The notes under the pieces: generated by a model
What the model saw: the letters and a program-made list of their open reading frames with translations, nothing else
Told to the model about the DNA's origin: nothing
Database searches by the model: none
In this document: positions 1 through 5,319 of the stretch, one piece after another
Position numbering within the stretch: position 1 is the stretch's first letter
Layout: each line of letters opens with the position of its first letter
Translations under genes and position numbers: made by a program
From: an uncultured beta proteobacterium
Lineage (GTDB): Bacteria > Pseudomonadota > Gammaproteobacteria > Burkholderiales > Burkholderiaceae_B
Direction of reading: 5' to 3'
Length of the DNA: 6,130 nucleotides
NCBI GenBank assembly: GCA_903924715.1
Contig: CAIYCP010000331.1
Location: 1-6,130, forward strand

Positions 1-46
1 CACCGCAGAGATGGGAGACGCGGTGGTGGCTGCGCTAAAAAGTTAG
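1..46 (+). CDS. leuB: C-terminal tail of a probable 3-isopropylmalate dehydrogenase (partial)
   Basis: From position 2 the plus strand reads open for 14 codons, TAEMGDAVVAALKS, and ends at a TAG stop at 44-46; the rest of the gene lies left of the window. The pattern T-x-E-M-G-D-x-(V/I) resembles the last helix of LeuB (E. coli LeuB ends with STDEMGD followed by a short helix, from memory). LeuB is the cytoplasmic NAD-dependent oxidative decarboxylase of leucine synthesis. Only the extreme C-terminus is present, so no catalytic residue can be checked, and related beta-decarboxylating dehydrogenases remain possible. The gene converges on cobC and its stop codon lies within cobC, a 12-bp tail-to-tail overlap. 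The identification is an inference from a very short peptide. Confidence 0.45.
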   Translation, partial: TAEMGDAVVAALKS

Positions 47-580
47 ACATTGATAGTCGCCAAAGGCGGGTGCCTTGGCGGGCCATTTGTCGCTGGTTGC
101 AGGCGCGTTTAGGCCGTATTGTTTTATATAGTTCACTGCGCGAATAACGCCAGCGTGAGTTACCCAAATCACATCCTGGTGGGAAGCGCACGCGCTGAGC
201 GCTTGGCTTGTTCTAGTGAGCAGGTCTCGCACGCTTTCCGCTGCGCCAAATCGATGCGCATCAAAATCGGCTATCCATGTATCAAAGGCAGCTTGAGGAA
301 TCGCATCCCAAGCGATACCTTCCCAGGTGCCGAAATCCATTTCATTTAATCGTGGATCGATTTCGGGCACGAGGTGATCGCGTAACGTATGCAAGGCTTG
401 CGCAAGTTGTCGAGCCCGTTGCAGACCAGAACTGTAGAGCATGGCATTCTTGGGCAAGAGCGGGGCAATTTTTTTTGCCGCTTGCTGAGTTGCACTTGGT
501 TCGGCTGCGATGTCGAGCTGACCATAACAGAGCCCCTCTGCGATCAGAGGTTTCGCATGGCGCACGAGCCAAAGTTTCAT
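35..580 (-). CDS. cobC: Alpha-ribazole phosphatase (histidine phosphatase family)
   Basis: This cytoplasmic enzyme of nucleotide-loop assembly removes the 5'-phosphate from alpha-ribazole phosphate or from adenosylcobalamin 5'-phosphate. The 181-residue product has the histidine phosphatase fold: LVRHAKP at 5-11 with the phospho-acceptor His8 and Arg7, the GLCYGQLD segment at 16-23 that is typical of alpha-ribazole phosphatases, SSGLQRAR at 50-57, the probable acid Glu80 in LNEMDFGTWEG, and the second catalytic His142 in VTHAG. The start at 580 is preferred because its ATG overlaps the cobS stop as ATGA and the LVRHA strand then begins near residue 1. A start at 625 would add 15 atypical residues and overlap cobS by 49 bp. 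No clear Shine-Dalgarno sequence precedes the start, so translation is probably coupled to cobS. It is the last gene of the block, and an eight-base A run crosses codons 35-38. Confidence 0.96.
   Translation of the reverse strand: MKLWLVRHAKPLIAEGLCYGQLDIAAEPSATQQAAKKIAPLLPKNAMLYSSGLQRARQLAQALHTLRDHLVPEIDPRLNEMDFGTWEGIAWDAIPQAAFDTWIADFDAHRFGAAESVRDLLTRTSQALSACASHQDVIWVTHAGVIRAVNYIKQYGLNAPATSDKWPAKAPAFGDYQCLTF
58..80. terminator. Strong inverted repeat near the leuB/cobC convergence, possible terminator
   Basis: Bases 58-67 pair with 72-80 in a nine-pair stem (seven G-C, two A-T) with one unpaired A at 64 and a four-base loop at 68-71. It lies 11 bases beyond the plus-strand TAG at 44-46 and within the last 15 codons of cobC. 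There is no proper T run directly after it on the plus strand (only ATTTGT). On the minus strand a five-T run occurs about 15 bases downstream. It is therefore not a textbook intrinsic terminator in either direction. Its place at a convergence without any other spacer makes a role in ending one or both transcripts plausible, as an inference. Confidence 0.35.
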
Positions 581-1380
581 TGAGCTAGGGCCAATAGTAC
601 GCCTAGATAAAAGGCGAGTTCGCATACTTGTTGAGTGGCGCCGAGCGTATCACCTGTAAAGCCGTTTAAGCGACGGCTCAGTAAGTGCAGCATCAGCGCC
701 AATGCAAAAAGGCTACAGCCTGTTCCCCAAAGTAAAAGGGTGGGTGAATGCTGTGACGCAAAGGCGAAGTCGGCGAGCAGTAGCCAGACCGATGCAATGA
801 GTAACGTCTGCAGGGGAATTTTGTTGGCGAGAGGTTTGGTTTTGGTCGTGACATCGTCGCCAACGTTGGGTAGGCGTGCCGCAATGAGTAGAGGCATGAC
901 TCTTGAGCAAACGTGTGCCGCAAACAAGCTCCATGCCGCAAGTGAAAGATTGATTTGCCCCAGCATTGTGAGTAGCGCGAGTTTAGTTGAGAGGGCCAAG
1001 ACGAGTGCTGTTGCGCCATAGCTACCAATGCGCGAGTCTTTCATGATTTCGAGGGCACGATCCCGCGCGACCATGCCGCCCAAGCCGTCTGACGTATCGG
1101 CTAAGCCGTCTTCGTGAAAGGCGCCGGTGAGCATCACGCTGAGGACTGTGCTGAGGCAGGCCGCGAGCCAAGGTGTCGTACTGACAGATGGAAGCAGCGC
1201 GGCAAACAAATAGAATGCCGCACCGGTTAATGAACCAATGATGCACCCTACGCCTGGAAAATGCGCCAAGCTGGCCCGTTGCATCGTGGCGTTAAAGCCT
1301 ACCCATTGCGCTACGCTTTCAGGCAAAGGGATACGCGTAAAGTATTGCAACGCTAGTAAAAAGTGCCGCACGAACTGCAT
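577..1380 (-). CDS. cobS: Adenosylcobinamide-GDP ribazoletransferase (cobalamin synthase)
   Basis: This integral inner-membrane enzyme joins adenosylcobinamide-GDP to alpha-ribazole (or its phosphate) to give adenosylcobalamin (phosphate). The product has 267 residues, slightly longer than the E. coli protein of about 247. The family signature GAFHEDGLADTSDGLGG is at 86-102, with the acidic residues expected to bind the metal and substrate, followed by IMKDSRIGSYG at 112-122. The C-terminal RRLNGFTGDTLGATQQ at 236-251 is also typical. Hydrophobic, probably membrane-spanning stretches lie near 41-63, 71-88, 121-141, 145-167, 192-208, 214-234 and 255-266. The ATG is preceded at seven bases by AAGGAAG, the best ribosome site in the window. 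It starts 15 bp after cobT and shares ATGA with cobC. Confidence 0.98.
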   Translation of the reverse strand: MQFVRHFLLALQYFTRIPLPESVAQWVGFNATMQRASLAHFPGVGCIIGSLTGAAFYLFAALLPSVSTTPWLAACLSTVLSVMLTGAFHEDGLADTSDGLGGMVARDRALEIMKDSRIGSYGATALVLALSTKLALLTMLGQINLSLAAWSLFAAHVCSRVMPLLIAARLPNVGDDVTTKTKPLANKIPLQTLLIASVWLLLADFAFASQHSPTLLLWGTGCSLFALALMLHLLSRRLNGFTGDTLGATQQVCELAFYLGVLLALAQ

Positions 1381-1387
1381 AAAGTGT

Positions 1388-1394
1388 CTTCCTT
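1388..1394 (-). promoter_or_regulatory. Ribosome binding site of cobS
   Basis: Read on the minus strand these bases are AAGGAAG, seven bases before the cobS ATG. It is the strongest Shine-Dalgarno match in the block and sits entirely within the 15-bp gap between cobT and cobS, only five bases downstream of a strong hairpin. It supports the start chosen for cobS. Confidence 0.75.
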
Positions 1395-1395
1395 T

Positions 1396-2436
1396 TTATG
1401 AATCAGCGAGCGAGACGCCCGCTGATTCGAAGCTGGCCATCTGAGTCAGTACGTTGCAGGCCGACACGAGTAAGGGCCACGCCAGCGCAGCACCCGAGCC
1501 TTCTCCTAAGCGCAACTGTAGATCAAGCAAAGATTTGGCCTGTAGTTGCTCGAGCAGCAGCACGTGACCACGTTCGTCAGAGAGGTGCGCAAACACACAA
1601 CGTTGTAATACCAGCGGCTCTATTTTGCTGGCAACCAATACCGCCGCGCTGGTGATAAAGCCATCTACGACAATGACACGATTGCTGACAGCACCCTCAA
1701 AGATAGCGCCAACCATAGTTGCAATTTCAAAGCCGCCAAAAGCCGCGAGCGCTTGTAACGGTTCATGCGCGTGCGCGTGTAGATTTAATACTTGCTGCAA
1801 AATTTTCGTTTTGCGGGCGATACCTTGTTGATCTAAGCCGGTACCCGCACCGACGCATTGTTCAATGGGTAGGTCGGCGAGTCGTGCAAGCAGCAGTGAG
1901 GCGGCTGACGTATTACCGATCCCCATTTCACCCAACAACAGTGCATTGCCGGATAGGGATTTGACCAAATCTTGCCCGTTTGAGATGGCCCGCGCGCATT
2001 GTTCGGCAGACATGGCGGCGTGTTGGGAGGAGTCAGCGGTGCCGTAAGCGACCTTGCAGTCGTGCAAGCCCTGTTGTGGTGTGAAAGTGTGCATCACCCC
2101 ACAGTCGGCAATGGTGAGTGTTAAGCCATGTTGGCGGGCAAGCACACTGACTGCCGCACCGCCGGCTAAAAAGTTGTTCACCATCTGCCAGGTGACATCA
2201 CTGGGGTAGGCCGATACGCCATGTTTTGCCAAGCCGTGATCGGCGGCAAAGACGACAAGTTGAGGTGCTTGCAGTACAGGCGACTCTGTTTGAAAGATCA
2301 GGCCAAGTTGTTGAGCAAGTGTTTCTAACTGCCCCAGCGAACCCACTGGTTTGGTTTTATTGTTGAGTTTTTGTTGCAGCTGTGCGAAGAGCGCAGGCTG
2401 GTGTAAGTCTTGAATTTTCGGTTGCTTAAAATTCAT
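1396..2436 (-). CDS. cobT: Nicotinate-nucleotide-dimethylbenzimidazole phosphoribosyltransferase
   Basis: This cytoplasmic enzyme transfers phosphoribosyl from nicotinate mononucleotide to 5,6-dimethylbenzimidazole, giving alpha-ribazole 5'-phosphate, the activated lower ligand later used by CobS. The 346 residues match the family length. Conserved blocks in order are KPVGSLGQLE (29-38), FAADHGLAKHGVSAYP (63-78), LLGEMGIGNTSAAS (167-180), GAGTGLDQQG (196-205), FGGFEIATMVGAI (233-245), VDGFITSAA (257-265), FAHLSDERGH (282-291) and RLGEGSGAALA (309-319). Glu312 in the last block corresponds to the catalytic Glu317 of the Salmonella enzyme. The ATG follows a weak CAGG eight bases upstream and lies 19 bp after cobQ. 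The last ten codons form one arm, loop and second arm of a strong hairpin just before the cobS ribosome site. Confidence 0.98.
   Translation of the reverse strand: MNFKQPKIQDLHQPALFAQLQQKLNNKTKPVGSLGQLETLAQQLGLIFQTESPVLQAPQLVVFAADHGLAKHGVSAYPSDVTWQMVNNFLAGGAAVSVLARQHGLTLTIADCGVMHTFTPQQGLHDCKVAYGTADSSQHAAMSAEQCARAISNGQDLVKSLSGNALLLGEMGIGNTSAASLLLARLADLPIEQCVGAGTGLDQQGIARKTKILQQVLNLHAHAHEPLQALAAFGGFEIATMVGAIFEGAVSNRVIVVDGFITSAAVLVASKIEPLVLQRCVFAHLSDERGHVLLLEQLQAKSLLDLQLRLGEGSGAALAWPLLVSACNVLTQMASFESAGVSLADS
1400..1428 (-). other. Strong hairpin at the cobT/cobS junction
   Basis: GAATCAGCG at 1400-1408 is the exact inverted complement of 1420-1428, giving a perfect nine-pair stem. Inside it, after one A/C mismatch, 1410-1412 pair with 1416-1418 around a three-base loop. 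On the cob mRNA this occupies cobT codons 337 to most of 346, ending two bases before the stop codon and five bases before the cobS ribosome site. Downstream on the mRNA is an A run, not a U run, so it is not an intrinsic terminator of the operon. Possible roles, all inferred, are stabilising the upstream mRNA or limiting independent ribosome entry at cobS. Confidence 0.6.
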
Positions 2437-2455
2437 ACGTTAAACCTGTGCTTAA

Positions 2456-3904
2456 TCAAGCAATTAATTGTTTCAGAAAGCCAGCGTCGCTATTGCGATC
2501 GAGGTGGTCCGCTAAGCCCTCAAAGACATGATCTAAGGTGGGTGCCTGTACACCGAACAACGCAGCCAGTACAACTGGGTCTTCAAACAAACCGTGAAGA
2601 TAAAGGCCTAACACTGCGCCCGAGACGCTTTGCCAAGCAAGATCGTTGATGACTTCGCGCGCTTGACCGGCCGCTGATTGTGTATGCCCCTGATGAATTT
2701 CATAACCTCGGCACTTGATGTTAGAAAGTGCGGCCCAAGGCCCAGAGACTGAAGCAAACCGTACTTCACTGTGCCGAACGGCTTTAATCTTAGAAAACTC
2801 AGTCACGACAGGCAGTAGCCCAAGCCCCTCAGCGGTACCATCAACGCCATGCGGATCGAGCATACGTTGACCTAACATTTGAAGTCCTCCGCAAATGCCG
2901 AGTACGGCCCCCCCATGTTCAGCGTGAGTCTGTACAACATTCGCTAAACCCTGTTCCTGTAGCCAACTGAGATCAGCGCTGGTCTGCTTAGAACCTGGCA
3001 AGATTAACCAGTCATTTGTTGTGAGTGTCGATAGCTGATTGAGTTGACGCACCCATACCAGTCGTAGATTGGGTATTTTTTTGAGAGGTTCAAATTCATC
3101 AAGATTGCTGGCACAAGGGTACGCAATAATTGCAACCGTTCGAGCGTCCTGAGCAAAGGGCAGACTGCGATCGTCAAACAAACCGTCTTCTTCGGGTAGG
3201 CCATGTTCGCGCCAGAAAGGCAGCGTTGCGACAGTCGGCACTCCGGTTAACTTTAAAAGCTGTTCTGGAGCAGGGCTTAATAAACTGACGTCTCCGCGAA
3301 ACTTGTTTAATACGAAGCCGTGAATCAGTGCTTGATCTGCTTTAGGTAGCAAACTCCACGTGCCATACAAGTGCGCGAAAGCGCCGCCTCGATCAATGTC
3401 TGTGATGAGTAAACAACGCGCCTGGGCGTGCTGCGCGACCCGTAGATTGACGATGTCACGATCCATTAAATTGATTTCAGCCGGAGAACCCGCACCCTCA
3501 ATGATCACGACATCATTCTCTGCGCGTAAAGCGTTAAGTGCTTCAGTAATGTAAGGCCAAAGTTTTTCGCTGCGCTCGCGCCAAGGTGTTTGGGTCAGCT
3601 CAGTGTTGACTTGACCGAGCAGTACCACTTGACTCATTGAATTGGCCTCAGGCTTCAAGAGCACGGGATTCATCCGTACTTCGGGAATGCAACTTGCCGC
3701 CAACGCTTGAAAATACTGAGCAGAACCGATTTCACTCCAGCCGTGTGCGTTTGCGACGACACGCGCATGATTGCTCATGTTCTGCGCTTTAAAGGGCGCG
3801 ACTTTGAAACCCTGTCGCGCGTACCAACGGCACAGCGCCGTTGCAAGCCAGCTTTTGCCAGCGCCGCTTGTGGTGCCAAGCACCATGACGCAGCGCGCGG
3901 TCAT
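2456..3904 (-). CDS. cobQ: Cobyric acid synthase (glutamine-dependent amidotransferase)
   Basis: This cytoplasmic enzyme uses ATP and glutamine to amidate four side-chain carboxylates (b, d, e, g) of adenosylcobyrinic acid a,c-diamide, giving adenosylcobyric acid. At 482 residues it has the normal family length. The N-terminal synthetase domain (about 1-235) has the P-loop GTTSGAGKS at 10-18, PFKAQNMSN at 37-45, MNPVLLKP at 78-85, IIEGAGSPAEINL at 134-146, DIDRGGAFAHLYGT at 169-182 and NKFRGD at 200-205. The class I glutaminase domain (about 255-445) has LPGSKQT at 302-308, the nucleophile Cys338 in GICGGLQMLG, GYEIHQGHT at 400-408 and His437 in GLYLHGLF. Where relatives usually read NNARVV and GGEIG, this protein has NHARVV and GWSEIG. 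The start at 3904 gives MTARCVMVLG; Met7 is an alternative. A weak ribosome site precedes it in a 28-bp gap after cobO. Confidence 0.98.
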   Translation of the reverse strand: MTARCVMVLGTTSGAGKSWLATALCRWYARQGFKVAPFKAQNMSNHARVVANAHGWSEIGSAQYFQALAASCIPEVRMNPVLLKPEANSMSQVVLLGQVNTELTQTPWRERSEKLWPYITEALNALRAENDVVIIEGAGSPAEINLMDRDIVNLRVAQHAQARCLLITDIDRGGAFAHLYGTWSLLPKADQALIHGFVLNKFRGDVSLLSPAPEQLLKLTGVPTVATLPFWREHGLPEEDGLFDDRSLPFAQDARTVAIIAYPCASNLDEFEPLKKIPNLRLVWVRQLNQLSTLTTNDWLILPGSKQTSADLSWLQEQGLANVVQTHAEHGGAVLGICGGLQMLGQRMLDPHGVDGTAEGLGLLPVVTEFSKIKAVRHSEVRFASVSGPWAALSNIKCRGYEIHQGHTQSAAGQAREVINDLAWQSVSGAVLGLYLHGLFEDPVVLAALFGVQAPTLDHVFEGLADHLDRNSDAGFLKQLIA

Positions 3905-3932
3905 TTGTTTTCAGCTTCGAACAATGCGGGCA

Positions 3933-4502
3933 TTAATCTTCTATCCCGCGTTGCGCAGGGATGCCCGCATCGAAGGCGTGCTTGATCATGGTCATCTCGG
4001 TGACGGTATCGGCGATCTCAATGATTTCTGCCGGACAACGGCGGCCCGTTATGACAACGTGTACTTCAGGGGGACGTGTACGTAAGGTCTGCAGCACATC
4101 TTCGAGAGGAACCCAGCCAAAGGTAATCGGATAGGTCAGTTCATCTAGTGTCACCATAAAGAAATCGCCGCTTAAGATCGCTGCGCTTGCCTTGGCCCAG
4201 CCGTCGCGGGCAAGTTGTGCCGAATGTTCAAGATCTTGACTCTTCCAACTAAAGCCATCGCCCAAGCCTTCGATCGGTACATTTAATTGTTCAAAGACGC
4301 GGTGTTCGCCAAAGCGCGCGCTCGGCACTTTCATAAATTGAAAAATCTTCACTGCTTTGCCGCGCCCGTGTGCGCGCATGGCCAAACCGAAGGCAGCGGT
4401 GCTTTTGCCTTTGCCGTCACCGGTGTTGATGATCAACAAGCCTCTGCGTTCGCCGGTTGATTTATCGTAAGGTTTTTCGGTTGGGGGTAAAACAATTTCC
4501 AT
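3933..4502 (-). CDS. cobO: Corrinoid adenosyltransferase (CobO/BtuR type)
   Basis: This cytoplasmic enzyme transfers the 5'-deoxyadenosyl group of ATP to cob(I)alamin or related Co(I) corrinoids, both for synthesis and for salvaged corrinoids. The 189-residue product shows the family P-loop variant TGDGKGKST at 27-35, QFMKVPSARFGE at 55-66, the Walker-B-like VTLDELTYP at 117-125, and the C-terminal ADTVTEMTMIKHAFDAGIPAQ at 164-184. I chose the ATG at 4502 because it gives a 16-bp gap after the btuD stop and has GGA nine bases upstream. A start at 4583 would add 27 residues read in a second frame across the end of btuD and overlap it by 65 bp. The chosen N-terminus is short: only 20 residues precede GLLIINTG, without the basic helix many CobO proteins carry there. 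Confidence 0.97.
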   Translation of the reverse strand: MEIVLPPTEKPYDKSTGERRGLLIINTGDGKGKSTAAFGLAMRAHGRGKAVKIFQFMKVPSARFGEHRVFEQLNVPIEGLGDGFSWKSQDLEHSAQLARDGWAKASAAILSGDFFMVTLDELTYPITFGWVPLEDVLQTLRTRPPEVHVVITGRRCPAEIIEIADTVTEMTMIKHAFDAGIPAQRGIED

Positions 4503-4511
4503 ATCAAAATA

Positions 4512-4514
4512 TCC
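4512..4514 (-). promoter_or_regulatory. Weak ribosome binding site supporting the cobO start
   Basis: On the minus strand TGGAT places a GGA core nine bases before the ATG at 4502, within the 16-bp gap after btuD. The match is weak, but its spacing favours this start over the one at 4583. Confidence 0.4.
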
Positions 4515-4518
4515 AGTG

Positions 4519-5319
4519 TTAAACGAGTTTTGGTAAGGCCACCCAGCCGTTGCCGAGAGGTTGTATGGCAATGCGTTGTTCAAAGACGTTTTCTATGTTG
4601 CTGTGTAAGCTAGTGTCGTCGCGCTTGCCCGCATATTGAACTTGTCCGTTAGACATCACGACCACATCATCGGCATATAGGGCGAGCGTTACGTCGTGCA
4701 AAACGCTGACCACAGTTTTGCCCTGAGCGACTAAGCCGTGCACGAGTTGTATCCAGTCGGCCTGGTGGGGAGGATCAAGATTTGCTAACGGCTCATCCAT
4801 CAATAAGACGTCTGCTTCAACAGCGAGTAGTCGGGCCAGCAACACGCGTTGTTTTTCGCCACCAGACAGCGTGCCAAGCGCTCGGTTGCGCCAGTCCCAG
4901 GCGTGCGTGAGTTTTAAGGCGTGCTCGACAGCCGCATGATCCGCCTGACTTTGTCCGTTCAGCCAAGATTGATACGGGATTCGACCCAGCATTACAACAT
5001 CATAGGCAGTCAGATCGTCAGCGCTTTGCACCGAGCTCTGTGCAAGCCACGCGACGCGACGCGCGCGCTGTTGCGCAGCGTATTGTCTTAAGGGTTGATT
5101 GAACAGAAGTATCTCGCCTTGAAAAGGCAGAACCCCCGCCAACGCTAAAAGCAATGAAGACTTACCGGCCCCGTTGGGGCCCACGATGGCGCACCAGCGT
5201 CCCGTTGATATTTTTAGGTTCAGGCCCTTGATCACGCTGCTTTGACCGCGTTTGACCTCTACGCTTCGCGTTTCGAAGGCGAGGGTCACAGCATTGAGCG
5301 TGGCGCTTGAATCAGTCAT
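4519..5319 (-). CDS. btuD: Corrinoid ABC transporter ATP-binding protein (BtuD type)
   Basis: This protein powers corrinoid import from the cytoplasmic face of the inner membrane together with the permease encoded just before it. All ABC ATPase motifs are intact in its 266 residues: Walker A GPNGAGKS at 47-54, Q-loop Gln94, signature LSGGEKQRV at 151-159, Walker B VLLMDEP with Asp175 and Glu176, D-loop NLDPP at 180-184, and H-loop His208. The motif order and length fit the FepC/BtuD/HmuV group of metal-chelate importers; cobalamin specificity is inferred from the neighbours. The A-loop position, usually aromatic, appears to hold Arg24 (VEVKRG). The ATG overlaps the permease stop by 8 bp and has AAGGG seven bases upstream within the permease gene. 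Siderophore or haem transport is an alternative but the context argues against it. Confidence 0.93.
   Translation of the reverse strand: MTDSSATLNAVTLAFETRSVEVKRGQSSVIKGLNLKISTGRWCAIVGPNGAGKSSLLLALAGVLPFQGEILLFNQPLRQYAAQQRARRVAWLAQSSVQSADDLTAYDVVMLGRIPYQSWLNGQSQADHAAVEHALKLTHAWDWRNRALGTLSGGEKQRVLLARLLAVEADVLLMDEPLANLDPPHQADWIQLVHGLVAQGKTVVSVLHDVTLALYADDVVVMSNGQVQYAGKRDDTSLHSNIENVFEQRIAIQPLGNGWVALPKLV

Noticed and set aside
184..204. Six-base inverted repeat AAGCGC/GCGCTT inside cobC
   Set aside because: The stem is short with a nine-base loop in GC-rich coding sequence, as expected by chance; it does not sit at a gene boundary.
581..625. Upstream start for cobC adding 15 residues (MRTRLLSRRTIGPSS)
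   Set aside because: It overlaps cobS by 49 bp and puts atypical sequence before the conserved LVRHA strand; the ATGA overlap at 577-580 is a standard coupled junction.
635..1021. 128-codon open frame on the plus strand opposite cobS
   Set aside because: It lies wholly opposite a clear cobS gene, has no recognisable motif and looks like a frame kept open by chance; other opposite-strand frames in the window were dismissed for the same reason.
2461..2470. Palindrome CAATTAATTG near the end of cobQ
   Set aside because: It is short and AT-rich, encodes the last cobQ codons and has no partner site or promoter-like context, so chance is the simplest reading.
3885..3904. ATGAC/GTCAT inverted repeat over the cobQ start codon
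   Set aside because: Only five pairs with a ten-base loop; it arises from two nearby Met codons and is too weak to argue for translational control.
3905..3932. Possible internal promoter or riboswitch between cobO and cobQ, the widest gap in the block
   Set aside because: Twenty-eight bases are too few for a riboswitch and no -10/-35 pair or conserved B12-box-like sequence is visible; any cobalamin riboswitch would be expected upstream of the window.
4503..4583. Upstream start for cobO adding 27 residues
   Set aside because: The added residues are a second-frame reading of the end of btuD and show no CobO-like sequence; the start at 4502 has sensible spacing.
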